Made by a program: the position numbers and the translations under genes. Under the pieces are notes generated by a model, which saw only the letters and a list, made by a program, of their open reading frames with translations, ran no database searches and was not told the origin of the DNA. A stretch of DNA of 64,000 nt from Bacilli bacterium (GTDB lineage: Bacteria > Bacillota > Bacilli > RF39 > UBA660): assembly GCA_017525855.1 (NCBI GenBank), contig JAFXSE010000121.1, positions 7,317 through 71,316 on the forward strand, written 5' to 3'. This document shows positions 1 through 8,575 of the stretch, one piece after another. Within the stretch, counting starts at the first letter, position 1; each line of letters begins with the position of its first letter.

Positions 1-481
1 TTAACAATGCCATATTAATATAATTACTCAAATTCTTTGTAGTCAATCCACTAGTACTATGATATACAGGTTCAATACGTACTTTATTAGAAAGTGTAGA
101 TAATTTGATTTCAGATGCTGTAATTATATTTTTACTCTTATCAAGTTTTCCAATAACAGTAATTCCAGTACCTACTTCTAAATCTTTTTTCATAAAAGCC
201 CTATTAAATATAGATACACCAACAACACCACTAGCAGTTACTAATCTAAAATTCATTTTATTAAGCCCTGCTTTAAATCTCATTAAAATAGGAACACTTT
301 CTACTTTTCCATCAATAATAATATGCCCACCATCTATAACATCATTTAAATTATCTCTAACTAAATAATCATATCTAAAAGGATAATGAGTAACCAAATC
401 TTCAATTGTATATATTCCTATTTTTTCAAGTAAAGAAAGTGATTTAGGACCAATACCTTTTACATCTTTTAATTGATTCAC
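1..481 (-). CDS. recG: ATP-dependent DNA helicase RecG, N-terminal part (cut by window edge)
   Basis: The reading frame is open from the window edge to a GTG at 481, giving about 160 residues; the helicase domains lie outside the window. The N-terminus shows the RecG helix-hairpin-helix-like start (LKDVKGIGPKSLSLLEKIGI), then the HYPFRYD motif and the OB-fold wedge domain with an FN motif after it. RecG remodels stalled replication forks and Holliday junctions. The start GTG at 481 is preceded by AGGA nine bases upstream; a second in-frame GTG at 490 overlaps this site and is less likely. No gene lies between this start and 640, only an AT-rich 150-base spacer holding the outward promoter of the next gene (TATAAT at about 591). 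Confidence 0.85.
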   Translation of the reverse strand, partial: MNQLKDVKGIGPKSLSLLEKIGIYTIEDLVTHYPFRYDYLVRDNLNDVIDGGHIIIDGKVESVPILMRFKAGLNKMNFRLVTASGVVGVSIFNRAFMKKDLEVGTGITVIGKLDKSKNIITASEIKLSTLSNKVRIEPVYHSTSGLTTKNLSNYINMALL

Positions 482-639
482 ATGTACCACTTCCTTTTTC
501 TCGCCTTATTATAACATGTCAAAGATAAAAAATCAAACCTAAATTGCCATATAAAATGAAATAAAAAAATACAAAACCTAATAAACATGATATAATAAAA
601 TAGAAATTGTACAAAAACTAGAAAGGACTGATTTCCTAA

Positions 640-1338
640 ATGAAAAATAAAAATTTAATTATTAATATCATAAAACTAATTACAACATTTTTAATATTTA
701 TGTATAGCTCATTATTTAGTTTGATTCCCATAAAACTTTTTAATATAAATATAGATACAATGTCTACAAAAACTAATTACTTACTAACACTATTCACCTA
801 TATATGTTTAACAATCGTATTGGTATTATTATATAGAAAAGAATTAATAGCTGAATGGAAAAACTTTAAATCAAATATAGGAAAAAATATGGATACATCA
901 CTTAAATATTACTTTATTGGACTTGGTGGAATGGTTTTTTTCAACATAATAATTAATTTTATACTAAAACTAGGCCAATCACAAAATGAACAAGCTGTCC
1001 AAAGTATGATAAAGACATCCCCTATACTAATGTTAATATGTGCTGGTATATTGGCACCTATTACAGAAGAAATAACATTCAGAAAAGCTTTCAAAAATGT
1101 CTTTAAAAGCAAATGGATATTTGTAATGATATCTGGATTAGTATTTGGAATCTTGCACGTAATAAACTTTGATTTAAAAACTTCACTTGAAATACTATAC
1201 ATTTTACCATATGGAATTTTAGGAGCATCTTTTGCATATATGGATTATGAAATAAATTCCACCTATCCTTCAATATTTATGCATATGATACATAATACTG
1301 TTTTAACAGCACTATCGATTATAATATCACTCCTTTAA
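640..1338 (+). CDS. CPBP family intramembrane metalloprotease
   Basis: This 232-residue multi-pass membrane protein carries the three signatures of the CPBP (Abi/CAAX protease-like) family: EEITFR in the EExxxR motif near residue 147, FGILHVINF with a candidate metal-binding histidine near residue 178, and HMIHN near residue 217. Family members are membrane-embedded glutamyl proteases or act in bacteriocin self-immunity and surface protein handling; the substrate here cannot be read from sequence. The gene stands alone on the plus strand with a hairpin terminator that overlaps its stop codon. Its Shine-Dalgarno (AAAGGA) sits rather far, about 13 bases, before the ATG. Confidence 0.85.
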   Translation: MKNKNLIINIIKLITTFLIFMYSSLFSLIPIKLFNINIDTMSTKTNYLLTLFTYICLTIVLVLLYRKELIAEWKNFKSNIGKNMDTSLKYYFIGLGGMVFFNIIINFILKLGQSQNEQAVQSMIKTSPILMLICAGILAPITEEITFRKAFKNVFKSKWIFVMISGLVFGILHVINFDLKTSLEILYILPYGILGASFAYMDYEINSTYPSIFMHMIHNTVLTALSIIISLL

Positions 1339-1352
1339 AGAGTGATTTTTAT
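1326..1352 (+). terminator. Intrinsic terminator of the CPBP protease gene
   Basis: Stem ATCACTC/GAGTGAT around a short loop, followed by TTTTTATTT. The stem begins inside the last codons of the protease gene. Confidence 0.75.
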
Positions 1353-1369
1353 TTACAAAAAAAGAAGTA

Positions 1370-1966
1370 TTAATTATCAATACCTCTTTCCACAAGACAA
1401 TCAAATATAGCAAGAACTATAGCTAAAAACAACTGTAACATTACAAGGAGTAAATACTCTAACCAAAACGTATCAGTAACAACCATCTTATAATTAAATA
1501 ACATATAAATCATATTAAAAACTAAAGACGAAAACATATAATTACCAATAACTACAAAAATTGGAAGTCTTGTATTAACAAGAAAATAGTTATAAGTCGA
1601 TAAACAAATTGACTGAGTTGTAAAATAAGCTAATGTAATAACACAAATACTACCAATTTGAAAATTACCTGTAGTAAAAAAATTAACAAATGCTCCATAG
1701 AAAAATAATGTTATAGTCGAAATAATAACAGACATCACGCCATATTTATATCCCAAATCTTTAGTAGTAATACAAGATACAAAATATACAACAGGTAAAA
1801 GTATTGACATGGAACTAATTGTTACATCTCTATAACTAAAAGTTAAACTTCTTATTGAATATAAAAATATAACAGTAGCGCATAATAAAAATGTATATGC
1901 CTTAGATAAATCTCTAATAGTTACACCTTGTTCTTTTATTATTTGTTCATTACTTTTTCTTCCCAT
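1370..1966 (-). CDS. Six-helix membrane protein, possibly a VUT/queuosine-precursor-transporter-like family
   Basis: A protein of 198 residues with about six hydrophobic helices after a short charged N-terminus. The start ATG at 1966 is chosen because AGAGG lies at normal distance upstream; an in-frame ATG nine bases earlier overlaps that site. Size, helix count and a GYK motif after the third helix resemble VUT-family transporters and ECF transporter substrate-binding subunits, but no diagnostic residue is certain, so the function is open. It is transcribed towards the CPBP gene and away from the phosphoesterase-like gene; upstream, TTGACA followed by AT-rich sequence near 1985 looks like its promoter. 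Confidence 0.5.
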   Translation of the reverse strand: MGRKSNEQIIKEQGVTIRDLSKAYTFLLCATVIFLYSIRSLTFSYRDVTISSMSILLPVVYFVSCITTKDLGYKYGVMSVIISTITLFFYGAFVNFFTTGNFQIGSICVITLAYFTTQSICLSTYNYFLVNTRLPIFVVIGNYMFSSLVFNMIYMLFNYKMVVTDTFWLEYLLLVMLQLFLAIVLAIFDCLVERGIDN

Positions 1967-2072
1967 ACTAATCAACCTCTATTCTTGACAATATTATAAC
2001 ATATATTTATTATTTTTAAAATGTTTATTTTATATTATACATTTTTATGTTAATATGATAATAGGTGATACT

Positions 2073-2984
2073 GTGACACGTGAAGAAATGAATAAAGATA
2101 TTCAAGAAGAAATTGAAAACGAAGAAATAAAGAAAAAAAGAAAAAAGGTAATCAAAATAGTTTTAAAAATTATCTCTATATTACTAATATTTATTGTATT
2201 ATTTGTTCTATATAATAAATATATCTCAACTTCTATAATAACAGTTAAAGAAAAAAGAATAACTACTAATAGAATACCAGATAGTTTTAATGGAACAAAA
2301 ATAATTCATTTTAGTGATTTACAATATGGTTCAAACATTTTTATAAAACAAGTTAATAAACTAGTAAAAAAAATAAACACTCGTAATCCAGACATTATAG
2401 TTTTTACAGGAGACTTAATAGAAGAAAAATATAATATTAAAAGCAATGAAACAGAAAAACTAATCAACAGTTTAAATCAAATTAAAGCAAACATAGGAAA
2501 ATATGCAGTAAGTGGCGATGAAGACAACGATAACTTCACTACTATCCTAACCCAAGCTGGATTCACAGTTCTAGATAACTCATATGACTTAATATATAAT
2601 AAAGAAAACAATCCAATTTTAATAACAGGGCTATCATCAAATGATAAAAATAGAAATATTGACAAAGCCTTCGAATACTTCAAAGATAGTAAAAACAATC
2701 AAAATATATATAGTATTTTAATAATGCATGAAGCAGATGATATTGACAAAGTATTAAAAAAATATAATGTTGATTTAAGCTTTGCAGGAAGTAACCTAAA
2801 TGGTATGATCTATATTCCTAAAATAGGAGGTCTACTAACTAGAAAAAATTCTAAAAAATATACTAAATCATATTACAAATTGAATAATACTCAATTATAT
2901 GTATCTAGTGGTATAGGAACAGATAACATAGGAATAAGACTATTCAATAGACCAAGTATAAATTTTATTAGATTAGCTAAATAA
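2073..2984 (+). CDS. Membrane-anchored metallophosphoesterase-like protein with degenerate active site
   Basis: 303 residues: a charged N-terminus, one transmembrane helix (about residues 23-48) and a calcineurin-like phosphoesterase domain of the YkuE type. The fold landmarks are in order, but metal ligands are changed: the usual DxH is DLQ in HFSDLQYG, GDxxD is GDLIE, GNHD is GDED, and GHxHGG is GSNLNG. The C-terminal signature SSGIGT...IRLFNRP is intact. It is therefore likely a non-catalytic or altered-specificity relative. The GTG at 2073 is preferred over the ATG at 2055 because AGGTGAT lies three bases before it, the spacing seen at several other genes here. Its 3' end overlaps the convergent carboxypeptidase fragment by 12 bases. 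Confidence 0.8.
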   Translation: MTREEMNKDIQEEIENEEIKKKRKKVIKIVLKIISILLIFIVLFVLYNKYISTSIITVKEKRITTNRIPDSFNGTKIIHFSDLQYGSNIFIKQVNKLVKKINTRNPDIIVFTGDLIEEKYNIKSNETEKLINSLNQIKANIGKYAVSGDEDNDNFTTILTQAGFTVLDNSYDLIYNKENNPILITGLSSNDKNRNIDKAFEYFKDSKNNQNIYSILIMHEADDIDKVLKKYNVDLSFAGSNLNGMIYIPKIGGLLTRKNSKKYTKSYYKLNNTQLYVSSGIGTDNIGIRLFNRPSINFIRLAK

Positions 2985-2988
2985 TTTT

Positions 2989-3022
2989 GAAAAGAAACTT
3001 TGTTTTCTTTTTTGTTTTGTAG
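2989..3022. terminator. Possible bidirectional terminator between convergent genes
   Basis: AAAGAAAC-TTT-GTTTTC with a T-rich run on the plus strand. The stem is imperfect (one bulge) and lies inside the end of the carboxypeptidase fragment, so the call is weak. Confidence 0.35.
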
Positions 3023-3840
3023 AATCCACATATACTGAAACATTACCTATTATATCATCTCCTAAATATATATCTACTACACCTACTTTATCTCCAGTTT
3101 TATAACCAGAAAGCTTAGTAACTTTTACCATTGTTTTAACTTTTTCTTTTTCTTTTTCAGTAAGAGGATATTTAAAACTCTTTTTTATATACACCTTATC
3201 CTGATAAAATGCATCTCCCAAAGAAAAATTATCTTTATCCAAAATAGTATAATTCTTATATTTATCATAAACATAATCATATAGATTTATATGATTTTGA
3301 TAATGATTAGGATCTTTTAAAGATACAGCTGTTAGTCTCAAGCCATCTTTACTACTTGTTGAAACTAGAGTCTTACCAGCTGAAGGAGTATAACCAGTTT
3401 TACCTCCTGTTGCAAACTTATATTGTTTTAAAAATTTATTACGATTATACCACAAATAAGATTTATTATTTGAAGAAACTTCATATTTATAAGTAGAAGT
3501 AATTTTTCGATATTCCTTTGAATTTTTATATATATAACTTGAAAGAAGAGCCATATCATGTGCAGTTGAATAATTTTTTGTTTTTTCATCCAAACCATGT
3601 GCATTATTAAAAACAGTATTTGACATACCAATATCTTTTGCTTTATTATTCATAAGCGTCACAAAATTCTCTTCACTACCACTTATTCCCTTTGCAATAA
3701 CAACAGCACTATCATTACCACTTCTTAAAATTAGTCCATATAAAAGATCTCGCAATTTCATTTTCTCTCCAACTTCTAAATAAATATTAGTTCCATACAT
3801 TTCAAGAACTTCTTCGCCAACTTTATAAGCATCTTCTAAG

Positions 3841-5481
3841 TCACCATTTTCTAAAGCAATAGTTGCTGTCATAATTTTCATTGTGACTACAAAGTGACGA
3901 AATTTTTTCAAAATTATTGTAATCCCATATATACGTTATATTAAATAAGTTTATGTATATATTAAGGATTACTTTTGTTTTATCATCTGATTTTTTAACT
4001 ACTATCTTATCAATTAAAAGTTTTGATAATTTTTCAAAATTTTCATTAATAAACTCTCCTAGTTCTATTTTCTTTATTTGCTTTAGTGTAGCATTAATAT
4101 CTTTCTTTTCTAATTCTTTAATTTCTTTTTTTAGTTTTTCAATTTCGTTATTATATTTATTATTTCTAGTTTCAAATTCATCTTTTTCAATAACTTTTTC
4201 TATATATAGTTCAAGTAAACTTTCTTTCTTATAATTTAAATTATTGATTTCCTTTTTTAATTTTTCTATTTCATTACATGCATTAAAGGTAGTATTTTTA
4301 TATATATTTATTAATTTATTTTTTATTTCATCAAAATTATTAATTAAATAACTATATACATTTTTAAAGATTTTATCTAGCTCTTTTTCATATAATTTTG
4401 GGCTTTTACAAGTTTTATCACCATGCATTGCATATTCATTACATATCCAATAACTATTTCCATTATTATTAACCCTTTTATATTTTGAGTTATGATGTTC
4501 ACAATAAATATTACCACTATAAGGATATCTTTTTGAAAACACTCTTGGTTCTTCTACATTTTTTAAATAATTTACCTTTTTAATTTTCAATAGTTTGTTT
4601 GCTTTATCCCATAACTCTTCTGACACTATTGCAGGAATTTCACCTTTACTATCTTCTATAATCCATTCATCCATTGGTAATCTTATTTGTTTTTTATTTC
4701 GGTAATCTTTTGTCATAACTGTATTTGTACAATAAAATCCCTTGTATTTAGGATTAGTAATCATTCTTCTTAAAGTTGTTATATGAATATAGTCACCTTT
4801 TTTAGTTTTATACCCTTCTTCATATAATATTCTAGATATTTTTGATAGGCCGTACTCTCCACTAGCGTACAACGAGTAAATTCTTCTAATCATTTTTGCT
4901 TCTTTTTCATCTATCTTTAATTTACCTTTTTCTTTTGTATAACCTGTTATGACATTATTACCTAAAACATGTCCTTTTTCTCTAGACCTTTTCATTCCAA
5001 ATCTAACTCTTTCAGATAGCTTTCTAACCTCTTCTTGAGCAATTGAAGACATTATGGTTAACCTTAGTTCTGAGTCAGGCAATATTGTATTTATATTATC
5101 TGACAAAAATAAAACTCCAACATCACTAGCTAAAAGTTCCTGAGTATATTTAATACTATCAACTGTATTTCTTGAAAACCTAGATATTTCCTTAGTTAGT
5201 ATTAAATCAAATTTACCTTCTTTTCCATCTTTAATCATTTTTAAAAAGTTAGTTCTATTTTTTACACTAGTTCCACTAATTCCCTCATCTATGTATCCAT
5301 CAACATAATTCCAATTTGAATTTTCCATAATAAAATTTTTAAAATATAAAATCTGATTGTCTAAAGAATTAAGTTGCACGTCTTTATCAGTAGATACTCT
5401 TGCATAAAAAGTTACCCTAAGTGGTATGTTATATATACTTTCTCCTCTTGATATTTTATTTCTAATTTTACATAAATCCAT
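3841..5481 (-). CDS. Large serine recombinase (site-specific integrase)
   Basis: 546 residues. The resolvase catalytic domain holds the nucleophile in YARVSTD (Ser near residue 30) and the RFSRNTVD motif near residue 103. A recombinase domain follows (about 170-280), then a zinc-ribbon-like segment with CEHH, WIC and CK (about 325-365) and a long coiled coil (about 405-475), the usual plan of a large serine integrase. It catalyses integration and excision between attP and attB. The start overlaps the stop of the upstream 36-aa gene by one base (TAATG), implying coupled translation. The last ten or so residues are read from carboxypeptidase DNA past the left att core, so the C-terminus differs between integrated and circular forms. 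Confidence 0.95.
   Translation of the reverse strand: MDLCKIRNKISRGESIYNIPLRVTFYARVSTDKDVQLNSLDNQILYFKNFIMENSNWNYVDGYIDEGISGTSVKNRTNFLKMIKDGKEGKFDLILTKEISRFSRNTVDSIKYTQELLASDVGVLFLSDNINTILPDSELRLTIMSSIAQEEVRKLSERVRFGMKRSREKGHVLGNNVITGYTKEKGKLKIDEKEAKMIRRIYSLYASGEYGLSKISRILYEEGYKTKKGDYIHITTLRRMITNPKYKGFYCTNTVMTKDYRNKKQIRLPMDEWIIEDSKGEIPAIVSEELWDKANKLLKIKKVNYLKNVEEPRVFSKRYPYSGNIYCEHHNSKYKRVNNNGNSYWICNEYAMHGDKTCKSPKLYEKELDKIFKNVYSYLINNFDEIKNKLINIYKNTTFNACNEIEKLKKEINNLNYKKESLLELYIEKVIEKDEFETRNNKYNNEIEKLKKEIKELEKKDINATLKQIKKIELGEFINENFEKLSKLLIDKIVVKKSDDKTKVILNIYINLFNITYIWDYNNFEKISSLCSHNENYDSNYCFRKW
3868..3878 (-). repeat. attL core (11-bp direct repeat)
   Basis: AAAATTATGAC on the minus strand, shared exactly with 9724-9734. 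Host carboxypeptidase sequence lies to the left and element sequence to the right. The rebuilt attP has an imperfect 24-bp inverted repeat, TAGTCA-N12-TGACTA with AAT/ATT inside it, as expected for a serine integrase site. Confidence 0.85.
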
Positions 5482-5591
5482 TAACTATTAACTCCTAATT
5501 TTTTTAAAGCATCATTATATAAATCAAAATTAATTATTTTTTTCTTATATAAATACTCATTTAAAATTATAGCAAGTTCAGTATCAACCAT
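5481..5591 (-). CDS. 36-aa SHOCT-like protein upstream of the recombinase
   Basis: A short open frame of 36 codons (MVDTELAIILNEYLYKK...) preceded by GGTGAT and translationally coupled to the recombinase through TAATG. It resembles the small SHOCT-like helical peptides (pattern LxxILNEYLxxKxII, then a second helix) that often precede serine recombinase genes. Its role is unknown; DNA binding or recombinase control is plausible inference. Confidence 0.65.
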   Translation of the reverse strand: MVDTELAIILNEYLYKKKIINFDLYNDALKKLGVNS

Positions 5592-5615
5592 TTATATCAC
5601 CAATTAATCTTATTA

Positions 5616-5651
5616 CATAAAAAAAGAAATAATTACATACAAATTATTTCT
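5616..5651 (-). terminator. Terminator between cargo genes and recombinase genes
   Basis: Perfect 10-bp stem AGAAATAATT/AATTATTTCT with a 7-base loop, followed on the minus strand by a run of seven T. It would stop transcription coming from the S51 peptidase gene and separate cargo from recombinase expression. Confidence 0.8.
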
Positions 5652-5663
5652 TAAATCTTTATT

Positions 5664-6404
5664 TTACAAAATATCATTTAAAATTACACATTCATCGTTA
5701 TCACAAATTTTATCGATTATTCCATTTTTAATTTTATAGCTCTCTCCGTACAATTTACATTCATTATTTGTTTGCAAAATGTATGCACCATCAGTTAAAG
5801 CAATTATCGTTCTATTATATGATTCCTTTATTATTGCATTTCTTTGTAACTTTTTATTATAATCATCATTTAGATTTTCTAATATAAAATGAGGTTCAAT
5901 ATTAATTGTTGTTAATCCTAATCCTTTTAAATAAGGAGAATTATTTAAGTCTTCGTCACTTTCAGGACTATTGTATACATCACCAGCTGAATTTATCGAA
6001 CCTGCACTTATTCCAACAATGACCGAATCAACATCTTTTAAATATTTCTTTAAATTAATACTATTAAAGAATTTATTTTGAATCAATGTGTTACCTCCAC
6101 ATAGAAAAATTAAATCGCAATCCTCCAAAATGCTAGTAATATTTTCTTTAGCTCGTCCATCTAATACAAGATATTCTTCAAATGTTAACCCACTTAGTTT
6201 CAATGCTTCAATATCCATTTGTAAAAACAAATCATTTCTTTCGTAATTATCTGGATCACTTGCAACTAAAACAAATTTTTTGTTATTTTTTATAATTTTT
6301 TTTAAATTTTTTAAAAAATCGTTATTTTCAAAAAATTTGATTGGAATTTTATTACCATTTTCTTTTTTTACTCCTCCAATATTGCTTGCTAAAAATAAAT
6401 ACAT
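5664..6404 (-). CDS. Peptidase S51 (peptidase E/cyanophycinase-like) family protein
   Basis: 246 residues with the flavodoxin-like S51 fold. The nucleophile elbow is GISAGS (Ser near residue 134), preceded by FLCGGNT; EPHF (His near 172) and ALTDGAYI complete the expected active-site neighbourhood. Peptidase E releases N-terminal aspartate from dipeptides, and relatives cleave beta-linked aspartyl polymers; some related peptidases give immunity to peptide antibiotics. It has no signal peptide, so it is cytosolic. It is the last gene of the cargo operon, 14 bases after the radical SAM fusion, with a good AAAGGAG site and a terminator behind it. The substrate is unknown; a product of the two upstream enzymes is a reasonable guess. 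Confidence 0.85.
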   Translation of the reverse strand: MYLFLASNIGGVKKENGNKIPIKFFENNDFLKNLKKIIKNNKKFVLVASDPDNYERNDLFLQMDIEALKLSGLTFEEYLVLDGRAKENITSILEDCDLIFLCGGNTLIQNKFFNSINLKKYLKDVDSVIVGISAGSINSAGDVYNSPESDEDLNNSPYLKGLGLTTINIEPHFILENLNDDYNKKLQRNAIIKESYNRTIIALTDGAYILQTNNECKLYGESYKIKNGIIDKICDNDECVILNDIL

Positions 6405-6418
6405 GAAATTACTCTCCT

Positions 6419-8560
6419 TTAAATATATTTTCCAGATTCAACTATTGTATATTTATTATTATAATATCTTATAATACAATAATCAATATCTTCATATTTT
6501 TCACCAGATATTTTTGATTTTATATTGCTTATCGCAGCACCGTGAGAAATAATTGCAACTTTATCGTAATTATAATTATCTCTTATTATATCCAAACCTT
6601 TAATATATCTAGAGTTTAATTGATTAATACTTTCACCACCTGGAATTACAAAATCATAGTCAACAAATGCTTTTTTCACACTTTCATTATTTAGAAAATC
6701 ACTCATTAAACCACCTTGAAATTTTCCCATATTTAATCCTCGAAAGTTTTCACAATAATAAATTGGTAACTTAGAATTTTCGTTTATTATTTTTGTTGTT
6801 TCCTTAGTTCTATATAAATCAGAAGTAAAAATAGCCTCTATTTTTTCATCAAATAATCTATTTTTTAAATTAACAATTTGTTTATTTCCTCGATCTGTAA
6901 ATGTTGTTTTTAAGTCTTCTATTTGACCTTTAATACGATTTTCCACATTCCAATTTGTTTCACCGTGCCTACATAAATAGTATGTTATTTCTTTTTCTTC
7001 ATTTCTTATTTTTTTTCGTTCCATCATTCTCTTTGTTAATCTTCTTTCTACTTCCATATCATTTTTACAAATTATATCATCTAAAGATTTTATTTTTTTA
7101 GTTTCAGTTATGTCATTATATCTTTTGATTGCTTTTTCTATATCACTTGCATTTAATTCATAATGTCCTAATTTTATTAATTCCAAAAAATCATGAAGTG
7201 TCTCAGAGGATACAGGTAGTTTAAATTCTTGATTTAAAACAGAATATCCTGACTCTTGATACATCTTTTGTAATACTTGCTTATCCACATTAATAGCATC
7301 CAATAATTCCTTAGATAGTTGATTTAAATTACTTATATTAATTTTATTTTCTAATAAATAATCTTGTATAACTCTAATGTTATAATATAACCTTATTTTT
7401 TCGTCTGCAAATAATAAAGTACCCGCATAATCTCTAATATTAACAGATTTCATTAAAGATACTGTTCTAGTAGAAATTTCATTTACAATATTTTCTCTAT
7501 ATTTTGAACCTTTATCTATATATGAATATGTCAACAAATCATTCAGTGTGCTATTAACAACAGTATCATAATTATCTTCATAAATATTTAATAAATTATC
7601 CTGAACTCTATTTTGCCACGTGCACACATTACCATTATATTCAACAATCCAATCAAATCCTATCTTTCCATCATAGTTATATACAATAGATGGATAATCT
7701 TTTTGAGATAGTTGTAAATCAGTATCATATATATTTTCACTCTCAATAATACTTTGTTTATCATTAATATTTGGTCTAAGATTAGATTTAAAAATACGCG
7801 ATTTACCAAGTATAACTTCATAACCAGATTTTAGTTTTAATTTATATTTCCAAGGCATTACCTTAATATATTTTTCATCATCTGTCCCATTGTCTTCTAT
7901 TAAAGATAGTTTATACCCAGGAAAATAATCATTTAAATATTTTTTTAACGTATGATCACCTTCAAAAAACTTTAATTGGAGAGTAAAGTTTTTTTCGTTT
8001 TTATATTTATTGTCAAAAGCATTAAGTAAATTTACAAGAGGTTTTTCTTTTAACTTAATACTGTGATATTCACTAATACTAACTCTTATTGTTAATCTAG
8101 GTTTTATAGGATTTTTTGAAAGTGAATTATATAATTTTTGCAAATATTTTTCAGCATTAATTTCATTATATGCCCAAAAGCCACTTGTTACTAAAATAAT
8201 TCGTTCTGCTCTAATAGTTTCAACACATTTTAGAATTGCATCAAACTCAAGAAAAGGCTCTCCACCTCCAGATATTTGTAAATAGCCAACATTAGCATCA
8301 TTAGCAAATTTTATAAACTTATCAACTGCTTCTTTAGAAAAATGATTTTCTTTAGAAATAAATTCATTTTTTTCTTTTCGTGAAGTTGGTGAATGAAAAA
8401 AACAAAATGGACATCCTACGCCACAATATGCGGTGAAAAATACGCATATTAATGATTTACCATCTATTTTTTTTCTTTGATTTATATCAAATAAATTTAT
8501 CTTCAACAATTGTTCTCTATAATATTGCGGATTCTCAAAAATATTAATGCTATCATTCAT
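6419..8560 (-). CDS. Radical SAM protein fused to a histidine phosphatase domain
   Basis: 713 residues in two parts. The N-terminal part (about residues 30-270) is a radical SAM core with the cluster motif CGVGCPFC (CxxxCxxC) near residues 46-53 and the SAM-contacting GGGEP near 100. A linker of unknown fold spans about 270-510. The C-terminal part (about 525-713) is a histidine phosphatase/phosphoglycerate-mutase domain with CRHGETNW and the second histidine in SHGAAISN. The fusion suggests that one polypeptide carries out a radical modification and removes a phosphate in the same pathway. It sits 15 bases after the AlaRS-like gene with an AAGGTGG site. I do not recognise a characterised member with this architecture. 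Confidence 0.85.
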   Translation of the reverse strand: MNDSINIFENPQYYREQLLKINLFDINQRKKIDGKSLICVFFTAYCGVGCPFCFFHSPTSRKEKNEFISKENHFSKEAVDKFIKFANDANVGYLQISGGGEPFLEFDAILKCVETIRAERIILVTSGFWAYNEINAEKYLQKLYNSLSKNPIKPRLTIRVSISEYHSIKLKEKPLVNLLNAFDNKYKNEKNFTLQLKFFEGDHTLKKYLNDYFPGYKLSLIEDNGTDDEKYIKVMPWKYKLKLKSGYEVILGKSRIFKSNLRPNINDKQSIIESENIYDTDLQLSQKDYPSIVYNYDGKIGFDWIVEYNGNVCTWQNRVQDNLLNIYEDNYDTVVNSTLNDLLTYSYIDKGSKYRENIVNEISTRTVSLMKSVNIRDYAGTLLFADEKIRLYYNIRVIQDYLLENKINISNLNQLSKELLDAINVDKQVLQKMYQESGYSVLNQEFKLPVSSETLHDFLELIKLGHYELNASDIEKAIKRYNDITETKKIKSLDDIICKNDMEVERRLTKRMMERKKIRNEEKEITYYLCRHGETNWNVENRIKGQIEDLKTTFTDRGNKQIVNLKNRLFDEKIEAIFTSDLYRTKETTKIINENSKLPIYYCENFRGLNMGKFQGGLMSDFLNNESVKKAFVDYDFVIPGGESINQLNSRYIKGLDIIRDNYNYDKVAIISHGAAISNIKSKISGEKYEDIDYCIIRYYNNKYTIVESGKYI

Positions 8561-8575
8561 AAATGTACCACCTTT

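Larger units (their letters stand above)
2973..3878 (-). pseudogene. D-alanyl-D-alanine carboxypeptidase, 3' part separated by element insertion
   Basis: About 300 residues of a penicillin-binding-protein-5/DacF-type D,D-carboxypeptidase, from the KIMT that follows the catalytic SxxK lysine region to the C-terminus. SGN (SGNDSA) and KTG (GGKTGYTP) motifs are present, followed by the C-terminal beta domain. The signal peptide and the nucleophilic serine are missing here; they are found at 9727-9899 beyond the inserted element. An open frame continues upstream to an ATG at 3911, but those codons are element DNA. D,D-carboxypeptidases trim the terminal D-Ala of peptidoglycan stem peptides outside the membrane; in the integrated state this enzyme cannot be made. 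Confidence 0.92.

Noticed and set aside
105..368. Plus-strand 87-codon frame
   Set aside because: It lies antisense to the recG frame, which has clear family motifs; no ribosome site or recognisable product.
2973..3911. A complete 312-aa carboxypeptidase starting at 3911
   Set aside because: Its first dozen codons are element DNA, and the signal peptide and catalytic serine are missing; the true 5' end is at 9727-9899.
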